A stretch of DNA of 41,843 nucleotides from an uncultured Victivallales bacterium (GCA_903837355.1 CAILUI010000110.1:1-41843), one strand, 5' to 3'; shown: positions 32,850 through 41,734, counted from the stretch's first letter. A program made the numbers and translations. The notes: generated by a model not told the origin, from the letters alone.

Positions 32850-34580
32850 TCAGCGACCCAGGTTGCGGATCTTCACGACGATGGCATCACACCCGGGCGC
32901 ATGGGCCGCCACGGCTTGCTCCCAGTACCACCGGGCCAGCTCCACGAGCTGCAGCGCGGCACAGATATCGCCGGCGTGGTGCAGGATCTCGCCGTCGAGA
33001 TCCTGCAGGCCGGCACGGACGGCACGGTTCATCGCCTCGTGCGCCTCGACAAACCGGCCATGCCGATAGAACACCCAGGCCAGACTGTCCAGGTAAGCGT
33101 CGTTCTCAGGTGCCGACTCCAAGGCTCGGCGGATCAGCCGCTCGGCCTCCTCGAGGGCCTGTCCATGGTCGGCCAGGAGGTAGCCCAGGAAGTTACAGGC
33201 GGAGGCATCGTCGGGGGCCAACGCCAACGCTTTCCGCCCGTACTCAACCGCCAGCTCCACCCGGCCCACGTCTTCGGCCAAGGTGCTGCCGAACAGGTAC
33301 ATATCTACGGTGAAGAAGCCCTGGTCACGCTCTGCCTGCGCGGCGTCTTCGCCCTTCTGCAGTTCCTCCAGGGCGCGGTCGCTCCGCCCACTGGCGCGAT
33401 AGAGGTGCGCCAGCAGGCGCCGTCCGGGCGGCGACAGCGACGGCACCGGCAGCAGTATGGCCAAGCCCTTCTTCGCCTCGCCGAGCCGCAGATAGAGATA
33501 CGCCAATTGCAGCCGCACCGGGGTGGCGTTGGGGAACCGCGTCAGGGCATCCTCGTAGACTTGGGCCGCGTCCGCCAGACGCCCGGACTCAGAATAGACG
33601 TCGGCCATATCCGGGTAGAGCTGAATACCCAGCCCCCCGAACTGACGCAACTGACCGACCAACCGCACCGCCTCGTCAGCGTTGCCCGCCACCTGCAGCG
33701 CCTTCGCCTCAAGCAGCAGCAGTTCCGGGTCTGGCGACGCATCGTCAGGCACGGCCTGACGGAGCCGGCCTAAGGTGGCGGCGGCGGTCGCAGCGTCGCC
33801 CGTATCGAGCAGCAGCGCCGCCAGGCTGCGCACATCCTCCGGACGCTCCGCCGCAGTCACCACCGCCGCGGCCTGCCGCGCCGACTCGAGCGCCAGACGC
33901 TCCCAGCGCCGGCCCTGCCGTGACGACACTGCCGGCAAGCCCCCATCGTCAGCACGCCTGAGGGTCCGATAGAGGATGGCGCTGGCATGCTCCAGAGCGA
34001 AGCTCTGCCGCAATGCCGGCCGCTGCCGCGCCCGACTCAGCAGGCGCTCGCAATCAGCGAACTGCTGCGCTCGGTACAACGCCACGAACAGCTCGCGCAG
34101 AACCGCCGGTTCCCGCCAATCGCCCGCTATCAGCGTCCGCCGTAGGTGGGCCAGAGCCTCGTCCTCGCGCTGCAGCTTCTGCAGGGCCTCGGCATAGACG
34201 ATGTTCAGATGCGGTATGGCAGGGTTGTCGCGCACCAACGGCGCCAGGACCTCAGCTACCTTGTCATAGCGCTGCTGGACGAGGTACGGGGTGACCAGAA
34301 GCTGGAACGGCAACACCGCCTCCGGCTGCAGACGAACCGCTTCCTGGTACCGCGCCGCCGCCTCGTCGAAACCGCCGCGTGCGGACATCTGCAGGTAGAC
34401 GCCCCAGGCAAACTGCTGCAGGGCGGTCGCGCCCTGTTGCTCGGCGGGAGTCAGCCGGAGATCGGCCGGGGGCGGCGGCAGGTCGGCAGCAAAACAGAAG
34501 CCGGAGATACCACTTACCCAGATCCCCAGCGCCGCCAAGACGACGTGCGCTATATTCGGTCTGGAGGGCATCCCCGGCAT
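32850..34580 (-). CDS. Exported TPR-repeat protein
   Basis: A protein of about 576 residues with an N-terminal signal peptide (NIAHVVLAALGIWVSGISGF, then CFAADL) and TPR helices over most of its length. The last block, NFLGYLLADHGQALEEAERL and DSLAWVFYRHGRFVEA, is the pattern of TPR proteins found near outer-membrane lipoprotein and surface-glycan systems. A Cys near the cleavage site (GFCFAAD) is not a clean lipobox. The start is uncertain: ATG at 34580, another ATG at 34571 or a TTG at 34595. It starts 21 bp after the ribosomal peptide stop and is likely on the same mRNA. It probably acts as a periplasmic scaffold. Confidence 0.82.
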   Translation of the reverse strand: MPGMPSRPNIAHVVLAALGIWVSGISGFCFAADLPPPPADLRLTPAEQQGATALQQFAWGVYLQMSARGGFDEAAARYQEAVRLQPEAVLPFQLLVTPYLVQQRYDKVAEVLAPLVRDNPAIPHLNIVYAEALQKLQREDEALAHLRRTLIAGDWREPAVLRELFVALYRAQQFADCERLLSRARQRPALRQSFALEHASAILYRTLRRADDGGLPAVSSRQGRRWERLALESARQAAAVVTAAERPEDVRSLAALLLDTGDAATAAATLGRLRQAVPDDASPDPELLLLEAKALQVAGNADEAVRLVGQLRQFGGLGIQLYPDMADVYSESGRLADAAQVYEDALTRFPNATPVRLQLAYLYLRLGEAKKGLAILLPVPSLSPPGRRLLAHLYRASGRSDRALEELQKGEDAAQAERDQGFFTVDMYLFGSTLAEDVGRVELAVEYGRKALALAPDDASACNFLGYLLADHGQALEEAERLIRRALESAPENDAYLDSLAWVFYRHGRFVEAHEAMNRAVRAGLQDLDGEILHHAGDICAALQLVELARWYWEQAVAAHAPGCDAIVVKIRNLGR

Positions 34581-34601
34581 CCGCTCAACCGTCAACCGAC
34601 G

Positions 34602-34691
34602 TCACTTATTCTTGTGACGCAAAGCTTTAAGGTGCTTCCGGCGCTTGTGCTGTGCGATCTTCTTCCGGCGCTTCTTCTTCACTGATCCCAT
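34602..34691 (-). CDS. Tiny basic AURKAIP1/COX24-domain peptide (bS22-type ribosomal protein)
   Basis: A 29-residue ORF beginning MGSVKKKRRKKIAQHKRR and ending LRHKNK. More than half the residues are Lys, Arg or His. It matches the short bacterial AURKAIP1/COX24 family (typical start MGSVxKKRRKxMxKKKxRK), which binds the small ribosomal subunit. The ATG at 34691 has weak GGGA and AGGA purines upstream. A good promoter lies about 75 nt upstream (34765-34792) and a 7-bp hairpin is in the leader, supporting real expression. The exported TPR gene follows 21 bp downstream. It is too short for routine gene callers with a length cut-off of 30 codons or more. Confidence 0.85.
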   Translation of the reverse strand: MGSVKKKRRKKIAQHKRRKHLKALRHKNK

Positions 34692-34722
34692 ATGGGTCCC
34701 GATCCTGATGGTGTGATCGCCC

Positions 34723-34741
34723 GCTCCGCCGAATGCGGAGC
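34723..34741 (-). promoter_or_regulatory. Leader hairpin upstream of the ribosomal peptide
   Basis: GCTCCGC (34723-34729) and GCGGAGC (34735-34741) form a perfect 7-bp stem with a 5-nt loop. It sits within the predicted 5' leader, between the promoter and the start codon at 34691. It might be a leader control element, or the terminator of the upstream fusion gene, although no T-run follows. Confidence 0.45.
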
Positions 34742-34764
34742 CGTGGTGTCTTGTCTGGCCGGTC

Positions 34765-34792
34765 ACTATAGCGTCGGGGCCGACGGATGCAA
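34765..34792 (-). promoter_or_regulatory. Promoter for the ribosomal peptide-TPR unit
   Basis: On the minus strand TTGCAT (34792-34787), a 16-nt spacer and TATAGT (34770-34765) form a promoter nearly identical in layout to that of the glycosyltransferase (TTGCAG, 16 nt, TATACT). It lies in the gap after the fusion gene stop at 34834, exactly where an independent transcript would start. Confidence 0.55.
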
Positions 34793-34833
34793 CGGCCTAG
34801 TCCCGCATTATCGGTACGATCTTCGGCCGGCGC

Positions 34834-37290
34834 CTAGGCCACGGGGACGCTCAGCAGGCCGGCGCCGGCCACCGGCGAGCAGGTGTGCAACTCGGGCGCG
34901 GTTCCGCGGGGCTGGTAGTAGCCCTGCGCCAGCGCCTGCTGCAGTGCAGGCAACGCCTCCGGCCGGACCAGGACCATCATGCAGCCGCCCAGCCCCGCGC
35001 CCGCCAACTGCGCCCCGACCACGCCCGGAACCGCACCGGCCAGGTCCACCATCCGATCGATGTCTGGCGTGCTGCAGGCATAGGCTCCGCAGCAGTCCAG
35101 CAGGTCGACACCGGCGGCCGCCAGGCGCAGCAGTGCCGGCGTGCCCGTATCGACGCCCGCGGGCGTCGCGGTACCTGCCGCCCAAGGCAGCGCTCGATCC
35201 CCATCGTGGCTGGCCTTCATGAAGCGCGCCACCGTCTCCAGGTCACCCCGCGCCAGGACGTCGGCAAAGCGTTCGCTGCGCATGCACTCGCTGATGCCGA
35301 ACAGCGCGGCGCCGCGCAGATCGTAAGGCCCAACGTCGTCGTGGCTGGAGAGAATCTGCTCCAGCCTGCCGTGGAGATGCGTCGGCACCGCCGCCGGCAA
35401 GTCGGCACGAGCCGGTCTCTCCGGCAACAGGGTCAAGGCCCGCAGCACATCGGCGGGATCCACCTGGAGGTGGTCAGGGCTGAGGTCCCGCAGGTGCCCC
35501 ATCCCGGCCGCCGCCGGCCACGACTCCTTGAGCAGCATCTCCGCGATCTGGTAACAGGCGACGCGCTGGTTGAAGACGTTCCGCGCCCCGGCACTCTTCA
35601 CGGCGCGTGTGCCGCTGTGCGCGATGACCACCCGCAACCCCGCCGGAAAGGGAACCTGGCGGACCAGGCGGAAGGGGAAGAAGCCGATGGCCGAGACCTG
35701 GCCGAGCTGCCCGGTCCGGATGGCGGCGTGGTCGGCGCTGCCCCCGCGAGAGCCCACGAACCACTCGCCCTCGCCGCAGAGATCGATGAAGTCACGCATG
35801 GCGACCTTGAGCCCATTGAGCACGACGGCCGCCTCCGCGAAGGCCACCACCAACGCCGAACTCGACGACAAGCCGGCTCCCATGGGGATGTTGCCGCTGA
35901 CCATGCAGTCCATGCCCCGGAGCCGCATCCCACTGTGCTCATACTGCAGACGCAGCAGCGGTGCCCGCACATAATGGCTCCAATCGCCCGGGGCCGCCTT
36001 CAAGACGCGCTGGACGGTTCCCGACCCCAGGAAGTCCATCCACCCCGACCAACTCTCCTCGCCGAGCAGATCGTAGATACGGAACTCGCGGTTGGGGAAC
36101 TGGGTGACGCTCAGGTGCCGCAAGCGCACGACGTCATCGGACCGGGGCGAGGCCGCCACCAGCGCCTCGCGGTTGATCGCCATGACATTCACGAAGCCGC
36201 CGCGATGGTCGACATGGCGGCCCATGAGGTTGATGCGGCCCGGCGCCCGGCAGATCACGGTGAGCCGCTCAGGGCCGTACTGGCCGACAAAGGCCTGCAC
36301 CACCTGGCGCATGGCCTCGCGCCGCTCCGCCAGCACCGGGGCATCGTCGCCGTACAGTCCGGCCAGCACGCTGCGGAGGGCTGGGCCCCCGGCCTCGAGC
36401 AGCGCCAGCCAGGCGATGGCCGGTCGGAGGCAATCCGGGCTCAGCACCGGCTCTGGCGCCGTGACTGCCGACAAGGCCCCTTGGCGCTGCCGAACGACGT
36501 CTTCGATGGCCAGCAGTTCGGCCGGGGTGTTGTAGGCCATCAGGTCATGGGGATCCGACACCAGCAGGCTCTCGACGCGACCGTGCGCCGCGATGTACTC
36601 GACCGTGTCGGTGAGGTACAACTCGCCCTGCGCATTGCTCGGCGAGAGGTGCCGCAAAGCCTCGCGGAGGACCTCGAAACGAAACAGGTACAGGGAGGCG
36701 TTGACCGTCTGGCTGTCCGCCTCGATGCGCTCGGCGCTGAACTCCCGGCCCCCGACGCGCAGGGGCCGACCGGCGGCCTGGGCCTGGCGTAGATCGGGCG
36801 TCTCCACCAACCCCAACACCACGCCGTTCTCGTCCTCAACAACACGCCCGGCGCTGCTCTCAGCCCCCTTGGGCAGGGTGGTCAAAAGCAGGTCGGGATG
36901 GCCGCTCCGCTGCCGTTCCAGCAGACGCCGCACCGTCTCCACATGCGTGACCTTGTCGCCCATCACGATCATGACCTGGCCCGGGCACGAGGTCGCGGCC
37001 AGGGCCTCGACGCCGACCATCGCCGCGTGCCCCGTGCCCCGCGGCTCGCCCTGAAAGACAAAGACGACCTCCGGGTGAACCGCCGACACGGTCGCCATGA
37101 CCTGCTCGGCCAGTTGTCCGACGACGACGACAAAACGCCGCAGCCCCGCCTCCTTGTAGGTGTCGATGGCACGCACGATCGCGGCCCGGCCAGCGATCGG
37201 GAAACACACTTTGTGCCGGTCCTGGCTCGCCATGCGTTTGCCGCGCCCGCCCGCCAGGATGATGCAGACAATGTCGTCGTATCCAGACAT
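34834..37290 (-). CDS. Bifunctional GlmU-like nucleotidyltransferase fused to a galactokinase-family (GHMP) sugar kinase
   Basis: An 818-residue fusion. Residues 1-250 form a GlmU-like sugar-1-phosphate nucleotidyltransferase: ILAGGRGKRM with Lys27, GEPRGTGHAA (81-90), MGDK (Asp112), VNASLYLF and NAQGELYLTD. After a linker, residues 345-818 form a galactokinase/GalNAc-kinase-type GHMP kinase: APGRINLMGRHVDHRGG (349-365), MGAGLSSSSA (470-479), Asp520 in GSADHAA as probable catalytic base, and AGAGLGGCMMVL near the end. The sugar-binding motif GEHxDY of galactokinases reads GRHVDH here, so Glu is replaced by Arg358, suggesting a different sugar. The order (transferase then kinase) matches the bifunctional fucokinase FKP, but the transferase looks UDP-GlcNAc-like. 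It could convert a free sugar to NDP-sugar. The ATG at 37290 has AGGAG about 10 nt upstream. Confidence 0.88.
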   Translation of the reverse strand: MSGYDDIVCIILAGGRGKRMASQDRHKVCFPIAGRAAIVRAIDTYKEAGLRRFVVVVGQLAEQVMATVSAVHPEVVFVFQGEPRGTGHAAMVGVEALAATSCPGQVMIVMGDKVTHVETVRRLLERQRSGHPDLLLTTLPKGAESSAGRVVEDENGVVLGLVETPDLRQAQAAGRPLRVGGREFSAERIEADSQTVNASLYLFRFEVLREALRHLSPSNAQGELYLTDTVEYIAAHGRVESLLVSDPHDLMAYNTPAELLAIEDVVRQRQGALSAVTAPEPVLSPDCLRPAIAWLALLEAGGPALRSVLAGLYGDDAPVLAERREAMRQVVQAFVGQYGPERLTVICRAPGRINLMGRHVDHRGGFVNVMAINREALVAASPRSDDVVRLRHLSVTQFPNREFRIYDLLGEESWSGWMDFLGSGTVQRVLKAAPGDWSHYVRAPLLRLQYEHSGMRLRGMDCMVSGNIPMGAGLSSSSALVVAFAEAAVVLNGLKVAMRDFIDLCGEGEWFVGSRGGSADHAAIRTGQLGQVSAIGFFPFRLVRQVPFPAGLRVVIAHSGTRAVKSAGARNVFNQRVACYQIAEMLLKESWPAAAGMGHLRDLSPDHLQVDPADVLRALTLLPERPARADLPAAVPTHLHGRLEQILSSHDDVGPYDLRGAALFGISECMRSERFADVLARGDLETVARFMKASHDGDRALPWAAGTATPAGVDTGTPALLRLAAAGVDLLDCCGAYACSTPDIDRMVDLAGAVPGVVGAQLAGAGLGGCMMVLVRPEALPALQQALAQGYYQPRGTAPELHTCSPVAGAGLLSVPVA

Positions 37291-37331
37291 GACACTCGGC
37301 TCCTCTGACACACCGCCTTGGCCTGTTAGGG

Positions 37332-37360
37332 AACATAGAGGGCGCGGCCCCATGCCGCAA
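37332..37360 (-). promoter_or_regulatory. Candidate promoter for the fusion gene
   Basis: On the minus strand TTGCGG (37360-37355), a 17-nt spacer and TATGTT (37337-37332) lie about 42 nt before the start codon at 37290. The predicted leader is about 35 nt. The -10 hexamer is the same as that upstream of the NahK-like kinase. Confidence 0.4.
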
Positions 37361-37485
37361 GCCGAAGGCAGACGCGCCCGGAGACGTCATCGTGGCGCGC
37401 GGGGTTGCCCCGGCGCGGCTGGCGCTGTACCGTGTGCAGGTTAAGCCGTGGCGCTGAGCTTGCACGCCCATCCTGGAGCACCTCG

Positions 37486-39531
37486 ATGACAACGCTGACC
37501 GTCGCCCCGTATCGGATCCCTGCCGCGACGCTGGGGCCGGACAACCCCCTGCCGGCGTTCCGCGCCACCGAACTCGACAGTAAGGTCGACTTCGCGGCGA
37601 ACCGCATCCCCACCGAGGACCAGCCCGGCATGGGCTGGCAGACCGGTTTCCGCGTGCTGCCCTACCGCATCCAGGACAACTACAACCGCGTTCGGCAACC
37701 CTCGGAACTGTTCTCGGTGGTCCTGGAGAACGATCACCTTCGAGTCACGGTGCTGCCGCCGATCGGGGGCCTGGTCACCGAGATCCTGCACAAGGCCAGC
37801 GGCAAACAGCTCATCGCCAAGAACACGATCCTGCAACCGGGCAATCTGGCGCTGCGGAATGCCTGGGTCTATGGCGGCATCGAGTGGAACACGGCACAAC
37901 TGGGGCACCACTACCTGACGATGTCGCCCTTCCACACCGCCCGCATCACGGGCAGCCAGGGCGAGCCGGCGCTGCGCCTCTACGCCTGGGATCGGGTGAA
38001 GTGCTTCCCCTACCAGATCGACCTCCATCTGCCGCCTGATTCCAGGTTCCTCTTCGCGCGCATACGCCTGATCAACCCGCACGACCGGGTGCTGCCGATG
38101 TACTGGTGGACGAACATGGGGGTAGACGAGTTTGTGGGCCGCCGCTACGTCGCTCCTGCCACCACCGCATTCAAGTTCACCCAACTCGTGGATATCCCGG
38201 TTCTGGACGGCGTCGATCACAGCTACCCAACCCGCGTGGACTACTCCTACGATCTCTTCTGCCGGATCCCGGCAGCGGACCGCAAGTGGTTGGCCGTGGT
38301 CGACCCCGATGGCACCGGCCTGGTCCATACCTCCACCGCGCGCCTGGTCGGCCGCAAGCTCTTCGCCTGGGGAACTGGGCCGGGAGGCTGCCGTTGGCAA
38401 GAGCAGCTCTGCGGCCCCGGCCAGCGCTTCTTTGAGGTCCAGGCCGGCCTGGCCAGGACCCAGTTCCACTCGCTGCCGATGCCGGCGGGTGCACAGTGGA
38501 CCTGGACCGAGGCCTTCGGTCACCTGGCCGCCGACCCGGCCAAGGTCCATGGCGAGTGGGCGAGCGCCGGACAGGAGATCGGCCGGGTACTGGAAAGCAG
38601 TCTGCCGACGGCAGAACTGGACCGGCTTGACGGCGAGTTTGCCAAGGTCACCGCGACGGCGCCGGCAGAGATCCTCTACCGCGGTCTGGGCTGGGCTGCC
38701 CTGGAGAAGCAGCGCGCCGCACGTCAGGGGGAACGCGCTACCCTGCCCGCCGAGCTGCCCTACACGGCGGCTGACCTCGGACCGGCGCAGCAGCCGTGGC
38801 TGGAGTTGCTCGAACACGGGGCGCTGCCGCTCAGCGCTCCGGACCAGGACCCCGGCGAGTACATGATCCAACCCGAGTGGCAAGCCCTGCTCCAGGCCAG
38901 TATCGGCTCCGGCAAAGGTGACCACTGGCGGTCCTGGCTGCACCTCGGGGTCATGCGTCTGGAGGCCGCGGATGAAGCCGGCGCCGAAGATGCCTGGAGC
39001 CGTTCCATTCAGTTGACCCCCAACGGCTGGGCCTACCGCAACCTGGCCGTCCTGGCCCTGCGCCACCAGGACCGCGAGACGGCGCTGGCCTGCTTCACCA
39101 AGGCCTGGGAGATCGGGCCCCAACTGACGCCCCTGGCCCTGGAGATGATCCCGGTCCTCAACGACCTGGCACGCTGGGATGACCTGCGCAGCTTCCTCAG
39201 CGCCTTGCCCGCTGACATCAGCAGCCATGAACGCATCCAGCTCGAGCTCTGCAAACAAGCGCTGCGCGATGGCGAACTGGACACTCTGGAGCGGCTGCTC
39301 GACCGCGACTACGACGGCATCCGCGAAGGGGAGACCATCCTCTCCGACCTCTGGTTCGGCATGCACGAAAAGCGCCTCGCCGCCGCCGAGAGCATCCCGG
39401 TCGACGACGCCCTTAAGGCCCGCGTTCGCCGTGAGTGTCCCCCGCCCGCCCGCATCGACTTCCGCATGTGGACCCGCGAGGCCAACAAATACACCGCGCC
39501 CCAGGCGGTGCCGGAAGACCCGAAGCCGTGA
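37486..39531 (+). CDS. DUF5107 protein with C-terminal TPR repeats
   Basis: A 681-residue protein with no signal peptide. Residues 1-350 form a galactose-mutarotase-like beta-sandwich of the DUF5107 type (VVLENDHLRVTVLPPIGGLVTEI, then YWWTNMGVDE and LFAWGTGPGG). The middle is helical. Around 480-650 there are TPR-like pairs (HWRSWLHLGVMRLEAADEAGAEDAWSRS and YRNLAVLALRHQDRETALACFTKAWE). DUF5107-TPR proteins occur beside sugar-utilisation genes and are often described as carbohydrate-binding; the activity is unknown to me. GGAG lies 8 nt before the ATG at 37486. The GH42-like gene starts 2 bp after its stop, so they are translated together. It diverges from the kinase fusion across 195 bp. Confidence 0.82.
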   Translation: MTTLTVAPYRIPAATLGPDNPLPAFRATELDSKVDFAANRIPTEDQPGMGWQTGFRVLPYRIQDNYNRVRQPSELFSVVLENDHLRVTVLPPIGGLVTEILHKASGKQLIAKNTILQPGNLALRNAWVYGGIEWNTAQLGHHYLTMSPFHTARITGSQGEPALRLYAWDRVKCFPYQIDLHLPPDSRFLFARIRLINPHDRVLPMYWWTNMGVDEFVGRRYVAPATTAFKFTQLVDIPVLDGVDHSYPTRVDYSYDLFCRIPAADRKWLAVVDPDGTGLVHTSTARLVGRKLFAWGTGPGGCRWQEQLCGPGQRFFEVQAGLARTQFHSLPMPAGAQWTWTEAFGHLAADPAKVHGEWASAGQEIGRVLESSLPTAELDRLDGEFAKVTATAPAEILYRGLGWAALEKQRAARQGERATLPAELPYTAADLGPAQQPWLELLEHGALPLSAPDQDPGEYMIQPEWQALLQASIGSGKGDHWRSWLHLGVMRLEAADEAGAEDAWSRSIQLTPNGWAYRNLAVLALRHQDRETALACFTKAWEIGPQLTPLALEMIPVLNDLARWDDLRSFLSALPADISSHERIQLELCKQALRDGELDTLERLLDRDYDGIREGETILSDLWFGMHEKRLAAAESIPVDDALKARVRRECPPPARIDFRMWTREANKYTAPQAVPEDPKP

Positions 39532-39533
39532 AG

Positions 39534-41684
39534 ATGAACTCGATGCCGCCCGTCGGGATGTTCGCTCTGGCTGTGTTGATCGGAGGAAGTACGATGGCGA
39601 CCGCCGCTGGCCTGGACGTCGAGGTTCGCAAGACCGCTGCCGGACCGCTGCTCTATGTGAACAGCAAACCCCTGGCGCCGACGGTCCTGTTCGTGAACCT
39701 CCATGACGTCGCCGATGCCGTGCACACACCCCTGCAGTTGGGCGAAGTTGAGACCGCCGGCCGCCACGGCGTCAACCTGGTCTCGCTGACCATCGGAATC
39801 CCCTGGCCGCGCGACGGAGAGGCGCCCGACTTCGCGGCCCACGCCGATCAGTGGATCGAGATGGCACTGAAGGCAAACCCGCAGGCGCTCCTGATCCCCC
39901 GCATCCCCGTCACCTATCCGCCTGACTTCTGGTACCAGGAGCACCCGGACGAGCGCATGCTGTACGACGACGGCAAAACGGGCATCCCGAGCATCCACTC
40001 CGCGGTCTGGCGCCGCGATGCGGCCCGGCACCTCGGTGCGCTGGTGGCGCACCTGGAGGCGAAGTACGGCGACCACATCCTTGCCTACCACCCAAGCGGA
40101 CAGCACACCGGCGAGTGGTTCTACGACCGCATGTGGGAAGGCCGCGCCGCCAGCTTCGAGGCGCCGGCGCGCACGGGCTTCCGTCGGTACCTCACCGCGA
40201 AATACGGCACCGACGCCGCGCTCCAGCAGGCCTGGGGCGTGCCGGCGACACTGGCCACGGCCGACGTCCCCAGCCTCAAGCAACGGCAACACTGCGCCGG
40301 CAGCGCCTTCCGCGATCCGAGCGCCGAACGCCTGGCGATCGACTTCGACGAGTTCCTCAATGTGGACATGGCCGACGCGGTCGCCCTGCTCTGCCGGGCG
40401 GTGAAGCAGGCCGCGCCCAGGAAGCTCTCCGTAGCTTTCTACGGCTACCCCTTCGAGGTGGTCGCACCGACCGGCCTGCAGGCCAGCGGGCACCTCGCCC
40501 TGCACCGTCTCCTGCAGTCCCCCGACGTGGACGTCCTCTGCTCGCCGGTCAGCTACCTCGACCGCGGAGCCGGTGGCGGTGGCTACTTCATGGCTCCCGT
40601 CGACTCGGTGCATCTGCACGGCAAACTCTGGCTGGTGGAGGACGACACCCGCACGCATCTGGCGCCGCCCGACGCGGGCTATGGGCGCCTCGACGACGCC
40701 CGCCAGACCCGCGGCGTCCTGGCCCGCAACTTCGGGCACATCGCCACGCGCGGCACCGCGGTCTGGTGGATGGACCTGCCCGGGCAGGGCTGGTTCGCCG
40801 GCGCCGAGATGTGGGAGTACCTCTCCGGCCTCCAGCGCGCCTACACGGCCGCACTGACCGAGGCGACGCCCTACCAGCCCGAGATCGCGGTCTTCGTCGA
40901 CGAACAGAGCCCTCTCTACGGCGCACCGAACCCGCAGGTGCTGTTTCCGCTGCTCTACAAGTTCCGTACACAGTGGTACCGCATCGGGGCTCCGGCCGGC
41001 GTCTACCTCCTCGACGACCTGCTCGCCGGGACGGTCCCGCCGGCCCGGTTCTACGTCATCCTGAACGCCTTCCGGCTGAGCGCAGCGCAGGCGCAAACGC
41101 TGCAGCAGCGCACCGGCCGCAAGAGCTGCGTGACCCTCTGGATGTACGCCCCCGGCCTCTGCCGCGGCGACCAACTGTCCCCCGAATACATCCGCGACGT
41201 GACCGGCATCGGCGTCCGCCAAATCCCCCCCCAGGTCGGGAGCATCACCGATGCCGCCGGAACGACCTTCGCGGACGCCTATGCTGCCCTCACTCCCAGT
41301 TTCGCCGTCGATGATCCCGACGCCGAGGTGCTGGCGCGCTACGCCGAGGGCGGCGAGGTCGCGGTGGCCGCGAAGCGCGTCGGCAACAGCCTGAGCGTCT
41401 ACTCGGGGGTGCTGCAGGTGCCCGCAAGCCTGCTCCGGGACCTGGCCCGCCGGGCCGGCGTGCACATCTACAGCGATCAGGACGACGTGGTCATGGCTGG
41501 CAACGGCTGGCTGGCGCTACACGCCAACGCCGCCGGCACGCGGACGCTGCGACTGCCCACCGCTGCCACCTACCGCGACGTCGTGTCCGGCGCCACCCTC
41601 GGCCCCGCGGCGGCCCTGTCCTTCGACCTGCAGCAGGGCGACACCAAGCTCCTGCGCCCGCAGAATCCCCCTGCCCTGCCCTAG
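39534..41684 (+). CDS. Exported GH42-like beta-galactosidase-type protein
   Basis: A 716-residue protein with a signal peptide (hydrophobic MFALAVLIGGSTMATAAG, cleavage near residue 28). The barrel follows the GH42 plan: Glu194 in HTGEWFYDRMWEG is a candidate acid/base, followed by the hallmark FRRYLTAKYGTDAALQQAWG. Glu369 in LWLVEDDT is a candidate nucleophile. A flavodoxin-like domain like that of GH42 trimers (PEIAVFVDEQSPLY to about residue 600) and a C-terminal beta domain follow. GH42 enzymes normally use an Asn-Glu pair for acid/base; here the residue before the Glu is Gly, so it may be a distant relative or have another specificity. The ATG at 39534 is 2 bp after the preceding stop; a GTG at 39528 overlapping that stop (GTGA) is a good alternative because GGAAG is about 10 nt upstream. 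Confidence 0.78.
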   Translation: MNSMPPVGMFALAVLIGGSTMATAAGLDVEVRKTAAGPLLYVNSKPLAPTVLFVNLHDVADAVHTPLQLGEVETAGRHGVNLVSLTIGIPWPRDGEAPDFAAHADQWIEMALKANPQALLIPRIPVTYPPDFWYQEHPDERMLYDDGKTGIPSIHSAVWRRDAARHLGALVAHLEAKYGDHILAYHPSGQHTGEWFYDRMWEGRAASFEAPARTGFRRYLTAKYGTDAALQQAWGVPATLATADVPSLKQRQHCAGSAFRDPSAERLAIDFDEFLNVDMADAVALLCRAVKQAAPRKLSVAFYGYPFEVVAPTGLQASGHLALHRLLQSPDVDVLCSPVSYLDRGAGGGGYFMAPVDSVHLHGKLWLVEDDTRTHLAPPDAGYGRLDDARQTRGVLARNFGHIATRGTAVWWMDLPGQGWFAGAEMWEYLSGLQRAYTAALTEATPYQPEIAVFVDEQSPLYGAPNPQVLFPLLYKFRTQWYRIGAPAGVYLLDDLLAGTVPPARFYVILNAFRLSAAQAQTLQQRTGRKSCVTLWMYAPGLCRGDQLSPEYIRDVTGIGVRQIPPQVGSITDAAGTTFADAYAALTPSFAVDDPDAEVLARYAEGGEVAVAAKRVGNSLSVYSGVLQVPASLLRDLARRAGVHIYSDQDDVVMAGNGWLALHANAAGTRTLRLPTAATYRDVVSGATLGPAAALSFDLQQGDTKLLRPQNPPALP

Positions 41685-41702
41685 GCGTAAGCAGGGGTCC
41701 CC

Positions 41703-41734
41703 GGTTCGTAGTTCCGCCTTCAGCACCAAGCGGG
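41703..41734. repeat. Left end of hairpin-rich composite repeat
   Basis: GGTTCGTAGT (41703-41712) is the exact inverse of 191-200 at the other end of the window. It is followed by a bulged hairpin CCGCCTT (41714-41720) with AAGCGG (41728-41733). It lies just after the GH42-like stop and runs directly into the terminal repeat. Confidence 0.6.

Noticed and set aside
37441..39729. Long minus-strand open frame of 762 codons
   Set aside because: It is a mirror frame of the DUF5107 gene with no recognisable domain or ribosome-binding site.
39309..41465. Long minus-strand open frame of 718 codons
   Set aside because: It is a shadow of the GH42-like gene, whose signal peptide and barrel motifs are clear.
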